NCBI GenBank assembly: GCA_038503035.1
Contig: JAVSML010000027.1
Location: forward strand, 2,040,461-2,104,460
Length of the DNA stretch: 64,000 nucleotides
DNA from: Crocodylus rhombifer
Taxonomy: Eukaryota; Chordata; Crocodylia; Crocodylidae
Reading direction: 5' to 3'
Position numbers and translations under genes: made by a program. This document shows, piece by piece, positions 22,773 to 34,290 of this stretch. Every line of letters begins with the position of its first letter. The stretch's first letter is position 1. Under the pieces are notes generated by a model. That model saw nothing but the letters and a program-made list of their open reading frames with translations. It was not told the origin of the DNA and searched no databases.

Positions 22773-23813
22773 AGTCAGTGCATCTATATGAGATGCGTTA
22801 CACATTAAACTAATCTAATGCTCAGTAAAGCATCACTGTTTACAAGTGTACAGCAATTACTGCAATTACTGCACAGTTGATTTGTCTAATGAGTTGTTTC
22901 TAGTAACCTGGACAAGCTCAGCAAATGGGCAGATGAGAACCTCATGGTGTTTAACACTGAAAAATGCAAGGTTCTCCACCTTGGGAGGAAAAACCTGCAG
23001 CATCCTTATAGGCTCGGCAGTGCTACGTTGGATAGCACTACAGAAGAAAGAGACTTGGGGGTCACCACTGACCACAAGACGAACATGAGCCTGCAATACG
23101 ATGCTGCGGCTAGTAAAGTGACCAAAACGCTGGCTTGCATCCATAGATGCTTCTCGAGCAAATCCCGGGACGTCATTCTCCCCTTGTACTCGGCCTTGGT
23201 GAGGCCGCAGCTGGAGTACTGCATCCAGTTTTGGGCTCCACAATTCAAAAAGGATGTGGAGAAGCTTGAGAGAGTCCAGAGGAGAGCCACGCGCATGATC
23301 AGAGGTCAGGAAAACAGATCTTACGATGATAGGCTGAGAGACATGGGACTCTTTAGCCTGGAAAAGCGTAGGCTCAGGGGTGATCTGATGGCCACCTATA
23401 AGTTTATCAGGGGTGACCAGCAGGATCTGGGGGAACGTTTTTTTACCAGAGCGTCCCAAGGGATGACGAGGTTGAACGGTCACAAACTCCTGCAAGACCG
23501 TTTCAGGCTGGACATAAGGAAGAATTTCTTTACTGTCCGAGCCCCCAAGGTCTGAAACAGTCTGCCATTGGAGGTGGTTGAAGCACCTACATTGAACACC
23601 TTCAAGAGTAAATTGGATGCTTATCTTGCTGGGATCCTATGACCTCAGCTGACTTCCTGCCCTTTAGGCAGGGGGCTGGACTCGATGATCTCCTGAGGTC
23701 CCTTCCAGCCCTGATGTCTATGAAATCTATGAAATCTATGAAAACTGTAGATACAGGTACTAGAAATTGGCGCGTTAAAGTAATGTGCCGAAGTACAAGT
23801 GTAGACGCTGACT
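22773..23813. mobile_element. MITE split by a CR1 insertion
   Basis: The outer element begins AGTCAGTGCATCTATATG (22773) and ends CAAGTGTAGACGCTGACT (23813), whose reverse complement AGTCAGCGTCTACACTTG is the matching inverted terminus. The two arms (22773-22904 and about 23743-23813) are separated by a complete CR1 3' fragment. With the CR1 removed, the MITE is about 200 bp, similar to other copies of this TCTACA family here. Confidence 0.6.
22905..23742 (+). mobile_element. CR1 LINE 3' fragment with long ORF2 remnant
   Basis: Plus strand. Open for 203 residues at 22944-23555, covering the post-palm region of ORF2: 'NTEKCKVLHLGRKN', 'STTEERDLGVTTDHKTNMS', '[20 protein letters not shown]', 'RRATRMIRG', 'RFRLDIRKNFFTV'. 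One stop ('gtctgaaac') precedes the final segment ending 'LDAYLAGIL'. The 3' end 'ctcctgaggtcccttccagccctgatg' runs into three 'tctatgaaa' tail units. It is among the best-preserved CR1 copies here; 97.5-kb-type long copies are not present. It is inserted in a MITE. Confidence 0.9.
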
Positions 23814-24835
23814 TTGAGCAAATTGCTTCCAGTCAACCTAGGCAGCAGGGAGTTGCAGGGGGTGGGGAAAGCTGTCCTGGCTTGGTGGGAAGTTGCCTAC
23901 CAGCCACTTGGAAATCTGGATGTGTCCTGATTTTTACATGGCTGGGAGAGCTGTTGCAGCTGCTGAGCAGCTGCCTTTCAACCCTGTGGAGATTTGGACC
24001 CATCCTGATCTCCGTGTGGCTAAACTACCCAGCAGCTGGGACAGCTCTCCCAGCCATGTGGAGATTGGGATGCATCCAGATCTCCATGTGGCTTGGAGAC
24101 AGCTGCCCACCAGCCAGGACAGCTCCCCCCTATCCTTCAGAGATTGGGACTGGCCCCAGTATCCCCAGCCAGCCTGGGGCTAGCACATGAGGGAGCCTGG
24201 AGCTTCTGTTGGCTGCATCTAAACATGCAATTAGCAGGGCAGGAGCAGCCCTGGACTGAACTACTCCCATCAGGAGCAAATTTACTCCTGATGGGCACAT
24301 CCCCATAAGAGGAAACATATGTGCCACCGTGTGCCACTGCAATTTGTCCCTGGGGAAAGCCCATGCCACACATATTCTGGTGTAAGGCATATTGCCCCAG
24401 GTGGGGTGGGGGAGGTTGGGCCAGCAACAGTGTTGACTCCAGTAACTATACCTAGAGTCCTAGGGGCCTCCGGCAGCTGCAGCCATGGTGCTCCTGCATC
24501 AGGGAATCTGGCTGGGAGCCAGAGCATGACTCCAGCCAGCCAGGCTCTGGTTTTGCATGGTGCGCATGGCCACTACATGCACTGCACTGTTTTTTTTAGG
24601 CAGCACAGGGAAAGCAGTGGAGCACAGAATGCCTGCATGTGCAGTGTGTGCGGCACGTGGCACCGCAAATGAGTCGGTGTACCACATGTCGCACATCCTC
24701 ACTCATCTGGATGCACCTGATGGGTGTACATTTAGATGTGTGTGGGACCCCAGTTTAATGTGCCTGCATTTTCTATGGAGAAAATTCAGGTGCATTAATT
24801 GCATGTGTAGATGTTCCCAATGAGTGCTACATCAG
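23814..24835. repeat. GC-rich dispersed repeat, possibly a long MITE
   Basis: GC-rich compared with its AT-rich flanks. The right end '...ttaattgcatgtgtagatgttccc' carries the TCTACA-type terminus (reverse complement 'gggaacatctacacatgc'), so this may be a larger member of that MITE family. The segment 24270-24570 is similar to the reverse complement of 36533-36775, e.g. 'gccccaggtggggtgggggaggttgggccagcaac' versus a close counterpart. Short frames inside are incidental. Confidence 0.45.
23850..24165 (+). repeat. Imperfect tandem repeat, ~72-78 bp unit
   Basis: The word 'agatt(t/g)gga(c/t)' preceded by 'tgtgg' and followed by '.catcc.gatct.c.tgtggct' recurs at about 23912, 23990, 24062 and 24140, giving periods of 78, 72 and 78 bp. 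About 3.5 diverged copies, inside the GC-rich repeat. Confidence 0.6.
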
Positions 24836-25599
24836 GCCCTAAATATGAAGCCTTGCAACAATTCTGTGATGTGGCTGCTATTTCTTTCTTTTCTAGATGA
24901 AGCTTCTGTCATTCCTATAGGCAATGAAGCTTCTAGTGCAAAAACCACTACGTATACATTTTTATCAGTCAGTGAGACCTTAAATAGAAATATACCAGAA
25001 AAAGAATGGAGGCAGAATAAGATTCTGAACTCTGTCATTTTTCTGAGGCAGTGAAAGAGCATATGGAAGAACTTTAACTTCAAAAGATGGTGGGACTTTT
25101 CTTCTACTGATATAGTATATGCTTGATCAAGAAAAAGAGGAAAAAAAAAGAAAAAGAAACCTAGTCTGATTTGTATAGTGTTGGTAGAAAGTAAGACCAG
25201 TTTGAAAGAGAAGAGAAAAAATATATTTAGGTGTTTGTAATATTTTATATTCACTGTTCAGGAGTACATTAAGACTATACCTGCAAAACAATTTCCCCAG
25301 CAATTAGGGGCATACCAGCATTTTTTTTTCACTGAAAGTGACATTGCTAAAGTATTATTTTTTCACCTTTTCTAGTGTATGGACCAGAGAAAAGTGTAAA
25401 ATACTGTACCCTGGTAGAGGCTTTTAAATCTGGCCATCACCAAAAAGCAGATTCTATTAGAAAGAAATTTATACATTCAAAGTATAGTAAAGGTGAAGAT
25501 TGAAGGTTTCATTTCAAATTGATTATTTTTGTAACATTTTTCCATGAAATTTTTCAATAATTTCACTTTTCATTTAATTTTTGGATGAAATCTGTAATG
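24836..25599. other. AT-rich stretch, nothing recognised
   Basis: Includes short A-rich runs (25139-25160) and, at 25500-25590, words like those of the AT-rich segment at 4680-4945. Confidence 0.4.
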
Positions 25600-26190
25600 A
25601 GGCCAGATCAGAGCCCTGGGCCCAGCCAATCAGAAGAACAGGGCAGTTCAGCCATGGAGGCTGCAGGGAAACAAGCACTACCTGCAATAAGCCCTGCAAT
25701 AAGTGCACAGGGCCCAGCTAGTCCTAATGAGGCAATCAGGGTAGTCTAAGGTCACAGGCAACTGTCTCCATCTACCCCACCCTTTACAAGTTAGGCCCTG
25801 CCTGCAGTACTCTGTCTAGGTGAAGTGCTCTATTTGACCCACTTATGCTTTCTTGCCTCTCTTGTCAGATCTCTGGCCCTGACTCTTGGCTCACCCTAAG
25901 TTGGCTCTGACTCTTGATTCCAGTTCTTATACCTAATGCATCCCAACTCCAGCTCTGAACTTCGGCCTATCTTGACTCTATTTCTGTCTCGGGCATACCC
26001 TGGCTTGGCTCTGGTTCCTGATTCTGGTTCTGACTCCTCACTCACTTTGACTTTGACACCAGCTTCTTGATCACTCAAACTTCAGGTTCTGACTCCTGTC
26101 TCCCTGGAAACCTGGTCCATGGACTTTGTCTGAAAACAAGGTGACTGTCTCTGAGTGTCCACACCCTAATTCCTAATAAAACTATTGCAT
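25600..26190 (+). repeat. Possible LTR-like or repetitive segment
   Basis: GC-richer than its flanks. It contains 'gggcccagccaatcagaagaacagggc' (CCAAT-type) and many variants of 'ggctctgactcttgattcc' at 25870-26095, then 'taataaaact' as a possible polyadenylation signal at about 26175. This resembles LTRs of reptile retroelements, but no TG...CA ends with a target duplication could be fixed. Confidence 0.3.
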
Positions 26191-28261
26191 TTTGGGTTGA
26201 AATTGGAATTTTCTTCAAGATAAAAATCCTGTTTTCTGAGCAAATTTTCTCATGACTCTTATGAGACAGCTAAATAATTACTTACGTATAACAGGTCAAT
26301 GAGGGTGAAAACCCCCTCTTCTATAGGGAGTCAAGTCACATACAGAATTCCTTCTAAATGCTCGAATGATGCTTGAATGATACTCTGACAAGGCAAACAC
26401 ATAATGACATTTTGATGTTCCTGAAGTGTATAGAAATGTTCTTTACCTTGTACTAACTCAATGGGCCTTATTGAAAAGATAATATGAGTAACGCTATTCA
26501 AATCTAGCACATAAGCCAGGGCCATATGTAGCCCAGATCAGACCTCTCATTTGGCTACTAAAGAAAATTAGCTAATGCACAGAAAAGTAATCTGAATGAA
26601 TTTTAGATGGTTGTAGCATGCACAATAAATGGAGGCTCTTGCTCATGGAATCAAAGAAAACATATCTCAATATATATATGTTTATGACTATAAGCCAAAA
26701 TTCCCCCATGTTCCTTTTCTCCCTAAGGATGAGACCAATCTAATACATTTCCAACATATTTCCATGGATAAGACTGTCAACTTCTTGTCAGTTAGTAGAA
26801 AGAAAGGTGAACCTATGCTACCAATATTAGAGGACCAGGAGAAGGGACTGCAAAAGAAGAACCAAGAAAAATAGGAGGCTGATCTTCCCCTTTATTTACT
26901 GTCCATTCCTTTCTTTGTTTCAAAGGACTAGTTCATGTTTAATTATCTTCATGATCTTTGGTGGATGCTCTTTTTCAGGCTTGTTGTGGCCTTTTATTCT
27001 AATTTCATTTTAGCTGGATTATTACCATTTGCATGTTGCTTTGTGTTTCAGCTCTGAATGAACCTCAAAGCTCAAAGGATCTACTTTTCAAACCTGACCA
27101 CCCAAAGCTAGGCTCCAGGGACCATACTTAAATCTAAATAAGAAGCATTACTTTAAAAAATACTGAGTGCTCAGTCAGAGCAGCTGTATGTTCAGGACTT
27201 TTGAAAATGTAGAAAATCAAATAGGAACCCCCCAAAAATGACAAATGTGCAAAAATACCTGAAGAAAATGGCTTTTGTGTGCCCAAGTACATGAACAAGC
27301 AGTAAAAAAGCCCTTTGTGACCTATCCTCAGCCTAGTACCTATCACTGTTCATTCCTTATAGAGATGTTGATGACTCCTCCCATCACCCCATGATGCCAG
27401 CTTTTCTTCTACACTTGTTACATTTTAAGCAACTCCTTTGGGGTTTTGTCATTCTGCTCCTCACATTTGGGAGGAGCTCACCATAAGAAGCCACAGAGCT
27501 AGTTCTAGCCTTTCCTTTGCTGTGATGCCTTCAAAAAACTTGACAATAGTTATGCAGATCAACATTATCTCTTTGTTTCTTTGTACTTCCCTATCCATCT
27601 GTTTTGTATCGATTTGTTGTCTCAGATTGCATTTAGACTATGAGCAGTCTTTTTGTTCTGTTTGTTTAGTGCCTGGAATAATAGGGTTCTGTTCCAGGAC
27701 TATGGATCCTAAGAATTATGGTAGTAATAGCAGTAGTAAGAATAATCATGATGCTGCTGATGTCTTTCCCCAAGTGCATGTGTGTAACTGAGGATATAAT
27801 TTGACTCTTAAGCATGCTTTATAGCAGAGGTTTTTGATGTACTATTATAATAGAATTTTTCTGTAGTTTGGGGACACTAAGGAAAAGGGTAAAATTTTAA
27901 TTTTAATTTTTCACCATGCTATACTAAAGTTTCATTCGCATCAGCTGAGGATATGACCTAAAACAATTTCCATTTTGCAAGAAACATTTAATTAAATGCA
28001 AGTATTTACTTTTGGTAATCTCTGCATTAAAAGATCATGGAAGGAACAACACCAATATATTCCTGCTTTCCTGTGGCATTCACATGAGTTGTTGGTCAAA
28101 ATATCACAGTAATCTTTTTACCCATGTTTTCTTCTTTTCATAAGGGAACTGAAAACAGCTCCAATTTCATTGTGAAAAATCTGTATTTGCTCATGTCTGG
28201 TATCAAACACAATGAAAATGTGGTTCATCTGAGAGGTGTAGTCACATCAACAGCAGGCAGA
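26191..28261. other. Stretch without recognised features
   Basis: AT-rich. Open frames at 26629-26874 and 27438-27791 show no known motif and lack signs of exons. Confidence 0.45.
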
Positions 28262-28484
28262 AGTGCCATGTTCTGGACTCCACTCTCACAATCCAGGGCC
28301 AGGCGATGAGGCACCTGCACGACGGCAAGGCCTACTGCCACCTGGGGATGCCCACCAGCCACCGGGCGATGCAGATGCTTGGAGCCTGGGACCCCAGCAA
28401 TGAGAGCGTCCTGAGTGTCTTGTCGCTATGCCAAGCTGATGCGCTGCCTCATGATGTCTGACACCATCACGGGGGAATGCATGC

Positions 28485-28590
28485 TCAGGGGCAACCAACA
28501 TGGGTTCATCAGTGGGGTCGGACTAGATGATCTACCTAGGTCCCTTCCGACTCTAGCTACTATGAAACTATGAAACTACTATGAAACTAT
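28485..28590 (+). mobile_element. Internally deleted CR1 tail
   Basis: 'ggcaaccaacatgggttcatcag' (CR1 RT region) is joined directly to the CR1 3' end 'ggtcggactagatgatctacctaggtcccttccgactct'. A tail of five 'actatgaa' type units follows. Same kind of internal deletion as at 11045-11338. Confidence 0.65.
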
Positions 28591-28906
28591 CTCTTGGTCC
28601 CGCGACATCTATGTGGAACACATCATGGGCCACTGCCAGTACTCCGACCCCACCAGGCGAACTGCTGCTGGATCAGACCCAGAGGGGACCACCTGAACCC
28701 CCCCCATACCAGAGGGACTTCACTTTGAGAAGATTCTTCAGTAACGGACAAGTCGGCTCCACCTGAAGAGGACCCCAGTGATGAGACTCTATATGGACTG
28801 AGACACTTTCTTCGAACCACTTCTTCCACCATTGCGGACCATTGTAATGGGTTTGTGTGTATTTATCTCCTTTCTCTCTCAGCATCGCGAATCCCCTCTC
28901 TCCCCT

Positions 28907-28946
28907 TTCCCCCTCCCCTCCCCCTCCCCCTCCCCCTCCCCCTCCA
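28907..28946 (+). repeat. (CCCCCT)n microsatellite
   Basis: About six units of CCCCCT on the plus strand within a pyrimidine-rich stretch. Confidence 0.85.
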
Positions 28947-29110
28947 CCTCGGGCTTAGTTGGCTAACATTGTATCTCCTGTAATCTAGGTGCATTCCCCT
29001 CCTTGCCCCCATCCCTCTAATGTTAGTTCCTTGCTCAGGAGATCTGTATTTCCCTACCGGCTTTGTCATCTTTTTTGGATTCACAATCCTAAACATCTAC
29101 TAATAAAAGT

Positions 29111-29907
29111 CAATCTGTAAGTTACTCACCAAGGCTCAGATTCTCATTGCCTGGTTTCCATAGCTCAGAGGTCAGAGGTCAGGGCTGTAAGAAGGCCACT
29201 TATAGACTAACAATGGGTCTAAATTTATAACAGCCACACCTCTGCCTCAGTATAGGTTGGAGCATACTGTGGTCTGATCCATATTCTATTGATTAGCTGA
29301 TGATCTCAAACTCCTGTCTGCCACTGGGTGCCATGTGCTCCAGTCATGCTTTTAACACTCCTCTCCTCCAACATTTTCTCTATCCTGGTCTGCAGTGATT
29401 CAAGAGCTGTCTATGCCATCTCTTTGCCCATTGAGGATTCCTCAACATAGGCAAATTCCTGAACAGAAGAGATGGCTGTTTGGTACTCCCTTTTTTTGCC
29501 ACAGGGCAGCCCTGAGTTCTGACTTCTGAGTTGGTATGGTATGTTGTTGGCTCAGCTGTATATGGGAGCTACATCAACCCCTTTGATTGCCTTTCATTCC
29601 TTCTTTTGCCAAGTGTGATCCAATGATGTATTTTCTATTGAAGAAAGTTATGCATTCTTTTAAGTAATTTAAACAAAAAGTATTCAGATTAATCTGGCCA
29701 GTCATCCATTTATTCTTCATAATCAAATGGAATCTTGTTGAATCTTCCCACTACAGATGTAAAAGGCAGCAGGAGTGAAGAAAAGCTGTACAATTGTCCT
29801 TTCCAAATGTCCCCTTTTTCTGTCTCTAATTCCTGTTTTACTTACCAAGGAAATCTCTTCTTGGATGCAGCATCTGGTTTTCAGTAAAGTCCTACTTTTT
29901 ACCCAAT
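29111..29907. other. Stretch without recognised features
   Basis: No coding similarity or named repeat. Confidence 0.45.
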
Positions 29908-30006
29908 TTTCCAGCTGGATTGACTGAGGCAAAAGGAGGTCAAGTGATTTACCAAGGTCAGGCAGCAAGCCAGTGCTTTACCAAGGATTAGAATTTAGGA
30001 ACCTAC
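29908..30006 (-). mobile_element. MIR-type SINE fragment
   Basis: The plus strand reads 'ttgactgaggcaaaaggaggtcaagtgatttaccaaggtcaggcagcaagccagtg...ggattagaatttaggaacc'. This follows the reverse complement of the MIR consensus (…gactgaggcacagagaggttaagtaacttgcccaaggtcacacagc…gggattcgaaccc…). It is an ancient tRNA-derived SINE shared by amniotes; only the core and flanks remain. Confidence 0.75.
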
Positions 30007-31829
30007 TGATTAATAGAACAAATAGCTTCCATGCATCAAATCCCCAAAGGATGGGTAAGGCACAGAAATGGGTAGGATTAACCAAAAAAGAATGTGTCTG
30101 CTTGGGTAAGCAAAATACACCCCGTACAGAAGAAATACAAACATTTTCAAGTTGCTGAGGCATAATCCTAGAAGCCATTTACATGTGTATTCTGGCAAAT
30201 CGTGGAGGATTTTAAATGACTGATAAGTACATAGTTAATATTTGAAGCCACTGCATCAAATGACAGACACATCTATATTTAAAAAAGAATAACATGACTC
30301 AATCCATAATTATTTTGCATTATTTAAAGAAGCTCAGCCAATCAAAGTGGAGATCTGCTACACAGAGAGCCCCCTTATTTTAACAAAAGGGCACCATGCA
30401 TAGTATGAAAAGTAAACAAACATTCCAAACGTGCCTCACGTTCCAGAAGCAGCACACTTGAAAGAAACCTTGCTATTCTAGTTACAAAGCAAAAATGGAA
30501 ACTGTCTGTTTTGATTTAAATTTGTCCCTGAGCAATTTCCATGAGTTAACACAGCAGAAGTACAAGTCCAGGAACAAATAAACAAACAAACAAAGAAACC
30601 CAAGTTGCTTCTAACAGCTGAACCACTGCACAGTTTCCAATGTGCAATCATAGAGCCTGCCATTCTTGTACCACAATTAAGAGTTCACAATGGGAGCAAA
30701 TCACTCCACATGGAGAGAGGGGGAGCAGAGCGTTGAAATGCAAATTGCACAGAAAACTTCAAATCTGCCTGTGTTTAATATACTTATTGTTATTGTTAAC
30801 ATTGGAATGACAAAGAGTATAATATGGCAGTGCTTTTGTGTCCTCTGGCTGTTCAAAAGTGTCTCCTTGCACTTTCTTAGAGTGACAGAACTACTCAACT
30901 TCATTTTACGGTTTTCACTTGCATTAAATAGACAGGAGACATGAAGAACAGCCATTGGGCTATTTTAAATGAGGCAAAATAGGTAAGAAACATGCTATGT
31001 TTAAGAAACATGTGGAGAAGAACAACAGAGGGAACTATTAGGATGTGTTCTCTTGGAAGGAAGAAAGAAGAGGCGACAATCTAAGGTTTATCCTGATTTA
31101 TCAGGGTTCTGTTTTTTGACCTTTCTTTAGCATTTCAGCCTTGGTTTTCACTTTGGTAAGAGATAATAGTAGCCACAGGAGTCATTACATACTAACCCCT
31201 GCCATGGGGGAATAGAACCCCTCATAATCCTCACTTTTTGTACATCATTTGGACCAGAAATGAAGACAATACTCAACCAGTATATATCATATCTCTACAG
31301 TGATATAAATCAATTGTGTGATCAATCAATAAATAAAATGATGTCAGAAACAAAGGCATCAGCTGGGAGATCTACCTGAGTGCCTGAGTGCCTGAACAGA
31401 CTAGGAATGATTTTGAGAAAAAGATGTGTCTACGAGACCAGAAAACCATTGAGGTTCAGAGAGAGTAGTTATGGACAGATGTTCAATTAGACAGAGAACA
31501 AGCCTCTCATCCATCAGAAGACTTCAGGTTGTCTACCTTGTCTTCCAACCCAGCTGTTTCTATTTGTTTTTATTCCTTAGCTTTATTAATTTGTGCTTGT
31601 TATTTATAGTTGCTATTTATAATTCATGTGCAATAGATTTGAAACAGATAGATAAATATGTAAGAGTACCCAGTGAAATCAGTGAATATTGATCTATGTT
31701 ATGTGACCAGGTATTACTTTGTGTAATGCTGACTCAAGTCACATGACTTAAGGGTCTACTATGATTAGTTTTACATTCCCCAGAAGAATGCTGAAATTCA
31801 TTTCTTTTCTCATTGGTGGTAGCGGCGCA
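30007..31829. other. Stretch without recognised features
   Basis: Contains a short (AAAC)n run at about 30573-30595. No gene seen. Confidence 0.45.
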
Positions 31830-32504
31830 AGCTCCCAGAATATGGGCCAGTGCTGTGGCAGGGGTGGCAACATGGGTCCCTAGGGCCGTTATTCTGGCAC
31901 CCTTTTTGGATCAATGACTGGGCTAGCGTCTGCTTGCTTCCTCCCCCAAGTTACATTATTTTTAACAGCAGAACTGTGGACTTAAATAACATATGGGATA
32001 AAGGTCTACAATATAGTTCCCAAAGTTTGCCCCTGAAAGGCTTTTTCAAAGGGGTAGTTCTGGGTGGTGAGCTACATCAAGAGGGGTTGTGGACTTTATC
32101 TGGACCATGGGCCACACTCTGGTATACCTTAGTAACTTGGCAAAAAAAGAAAAAGTACTACTCGGTTGAGGGCTGCATCAAGGAGACTCATGGGCCACAT
32201 TTGGGCCACAGGCCACACCCTGGTCTACACAAAACTTTGTTCATGGTCATAGGAAAAATGGCCAGCTTCAAAGTAGCACAGAGGTGTAGTAAGCTCCTGC
32301 AGCACCTTGGGCAAAGTAGTGATCACTGAGGAGCTGGGAGGAAGGAAGGGGTATAGTCTGACCTTCCCTGCTCTCTCTATGCTCGGCCAGCAGCTCCTGT
32401 AGCTGTGGTAGCATGTGCTCATGCTGCTGCAACTGAAGAGCAGGCTTAGTAGGGGGCAATGGTACTGCTTCCCTGGGAGTCTTTGCTACTGCAGGCACAG
32501 CCTT
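31830..32504. repeat. Unidentified repeat, left part (split by CR1)
   Basis: GC-richer than its surroundings. 'gagactcatgggccacatttgggccacaggccacaccctgg' recalls hAT-derived repeats. A minus-strand frame at 32268-32498 reads 'LQLQQHEHMLPQLQELLAEH', a Gln/Leu-rich, coiled-coil-like segment of the kind found near the ends of Gag or transposon accessory proteins. I do not recognise the element. The segment right of the CR1 (33746-34290) is probably its other part. Confidence 0.35.
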
Positions 32505-33745
32505 ATCATAGAATCATAGAATAATAGAAGTAGGGTCGGAAGGGACCTTGTAGATCTTCAAGTCCAACCCCCTGCCTGGGCGGGAGAAAAACTGGATTCA
32601 AATGAGTCCAGCCAGGTAGGCATCAAGTCTCTTCTTAAAGACCCCCAGGGCAGGAGCCAGCACCACTTCCCTTGGAAGTTGGTTCCAGATCCTAGCCGCT
32701 CTAACTGTGAAGTGGTTCTTGTGGATGTCTAATCTAAACCTAGTCTCCAATAACTTGTGTCCATTATTCCTTGTTATGCCAGGGGGCGCTAGGGGAAACA
32801 GTGTCTCCCCCAAACCCTTCTGGCCCCCCCTAGCAAGTTTATAGACAGTCACCAGGTCCCCCCTCAGCCCTCTCTTGTGAAGGCTGAACAGGTTCAGGTC
32901 CTGCAGTCTTTCATTGTAGGGTCTACCCTGTTGTTCCCAGATCATGCGGGTGGCCCTCCTCTGGACCCTTTCAATGTTGTCCACATTCCTCCTGAAGTGG
33001 GGTGCACAGAACTGGATACAGTACTCCAGCTGTGGCCTGACCAGCATCGCATAGAGGGGGAGGATCACCTCCCTGGCTGTACTTGAGATGCACCTGTGGA
33101 TGCACGACAAGGTCCTGTTAGCCCTGCCAACCGTGACCTCGCATTGTCGGCCCATGTTCATTTTGGAGTCAATAATAACTCCAAGATCCCTTTCTGCCTC
33201 CGTGCTCTCAAGAAGGGAGTTTCCCATTCTATAAGTGTGCTGCTGGTTTCTACTGCCCAAATGCAGCACCCTGCACTTGTCAGTATTGAAACACAACCTG
33301 TTTTTCTTAGCCCACCCTTGTAACCTATCCAGATCTTGCTGCAGTCTTTCCCTCTCTACTAGTGTGCTCACCTCACCTCAAATTTTGGTATCATCAGCAA
33401 ATTTAAACAGGGTGCTTTTCACCCCGTCGTCCAAATTGCTGATGAAGAAATTGAACAGCGCAGGCCCCAGGACCAAGCCCTGGGGGACTCTGCTGCCCAC
33501 TTCTCCCCAGGTCAAATATGACCCGTCCACCACCACCTTCTCAGTACGACCCTTCAGCCAATCTGCAATCTATCTGACTGTGTAAGCATTAGTGCCACAG
33601 TCACCTAGTTTTTTAATGAGGATGGAGTGGGAGACGGTGTCAAAGGCCTTGCTGAAGTCTGGAAAGACTACGTCCACGGCGACACCTGAATCGATTGCCT
33701 TTGTGACCTGATCATAAAAGGCAATCAGGTTGGTCTGACACCTAT
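32505..33745 (-). mobile_element. CR1 LINE, 1.24 kb, with 257-residue ORF2 remnant
   Basis: The 3' tail is at the left ('tcatagaatcatagaataatagaagtagggtcgg'). A 257-residue uninterrupted frame at 32598-33371 covers the thumb and C-terminal region ('VERERLQQDLDRLQGWAKKN', 'AERDLGVIIDSKMNMGRQCE', '[20 protein letters not shown]'). RT motif A is at 33570-33758 ('DVVFPDFSKAFDTVSHSIL'; the usual Y-LDF is FPDF). The intervening palm is frameshifted. 5'-truncated in the RT. Confidence 0.9.
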
Positions 33746-34290
33746 GGCACCCAGCCATAGAAGACAGGCGGCCCTGTGCAGGGGAAAGAGCAGCTGAGCT
33801 GAATGGTACCCCCCCGGATTACAGTATTGGTGGGGGAAGCTAACAGGACGCCAGGGCCAGCCCCTGGGGAGGCTGTGCTACAGGGTTGGTGCAGCCAGTA
33901 TGGGGCAAGCATGCCTTTCAGGTGCAGCAGCTATGTGGCAGCCCCATATACTAAGGAGCATAGGGCTTTCTGGCTTCTATGGGTGGGTGGCATGGGGTTG
34001 CTCTTGTTGCAGCAAAGGCTCCTGGGTGTTGATTCTGGCAGCCCCATTAAGCTGATGCCCTGCATGCCCCACCCTTGTCATTCTACTGATGTAGCAGCAG
34101 GTTGCCTCAGCGGTATAGTGCCTCTTGGTGCTCCTGCTGCGAGAGCATGGCTCAACACCGTATCAGTCAGAAACTCCCTGTCAGCCACAAACAAGTTTGT
34201 GCACAAGATCCAGCATTTGTACACAGAAACTGCCATTTCTATGCACAAAACAGCCAGCTGTACATACAGATTACCTAGGTAGTGTTACGT
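33746..34290. repeat. Unidentified repeat, right part
   Basis: A GC-rich segment ('ggccagcccctggggaggctgtgctac', 'gctgatgccctgcatgcccc') contrasting with AT-rich sequence after 34290. Probably continues 31830-32504 across the CR1. The plus frame at 33803-34282 has no recognisable motif. Confidence 0.3.

Larger units (their letters stand above)
28262..29110 (+). mobile_element. Probable R2-type (RLE) LINE fragment with nested CR1 tail
   Basis: At 28300-28370 a plus-strand frame reads 'AMRHLHDGKAYCHLGMPT'. This matches the post-palm RT segment of R2-clade LINEs (…L.DGEAYRHLG.PTG…). GC-rich coding-like sequence then continues to 28480, is broken by a CR1 3' end (28485-28590), and resumes at 28597 with 'SRDIYVEHIMGHCQYSDPT', followed by a stop and a pyrimidine-rich 3' UTR. 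A possible AATAAA lies at 29100. R2 elements normally insert in 28S rRNA genes. No rRNA sequence adjoins this copy, so it is an off-target or R2-like element. The clade call is tentative. Confidence 0.45.

Noticed and set aside
22866..23495. 209-residue minus-strand frame
   Set aside because: Antisense shadow of the CR1 ORF2 frame on the plus strand.
23639..24190. 183-residue open frame as a repeat protein
   Set aside because: It starts in the CR1 tail and crosses a tandem repeat; its length comes from repeat composition.
28581..28832. Spliced host exon at GC-rich 28.3-28.8 kb
   Set aside because: The RT-like motif, nested CR1 tail and lack of splice sites favour a LINE fragment.
31850..32329. 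159-residue open frame as a gene
   Set aside because: Lies in a GC-rich repeat, has no recognisable motif and overlaps the Gln/Leu-rich frame on the other strand.
33803..34282. 159-residue open frame as a gene
   Set aside because: GC-rich repeat sequence with few stops; no protein similarity.
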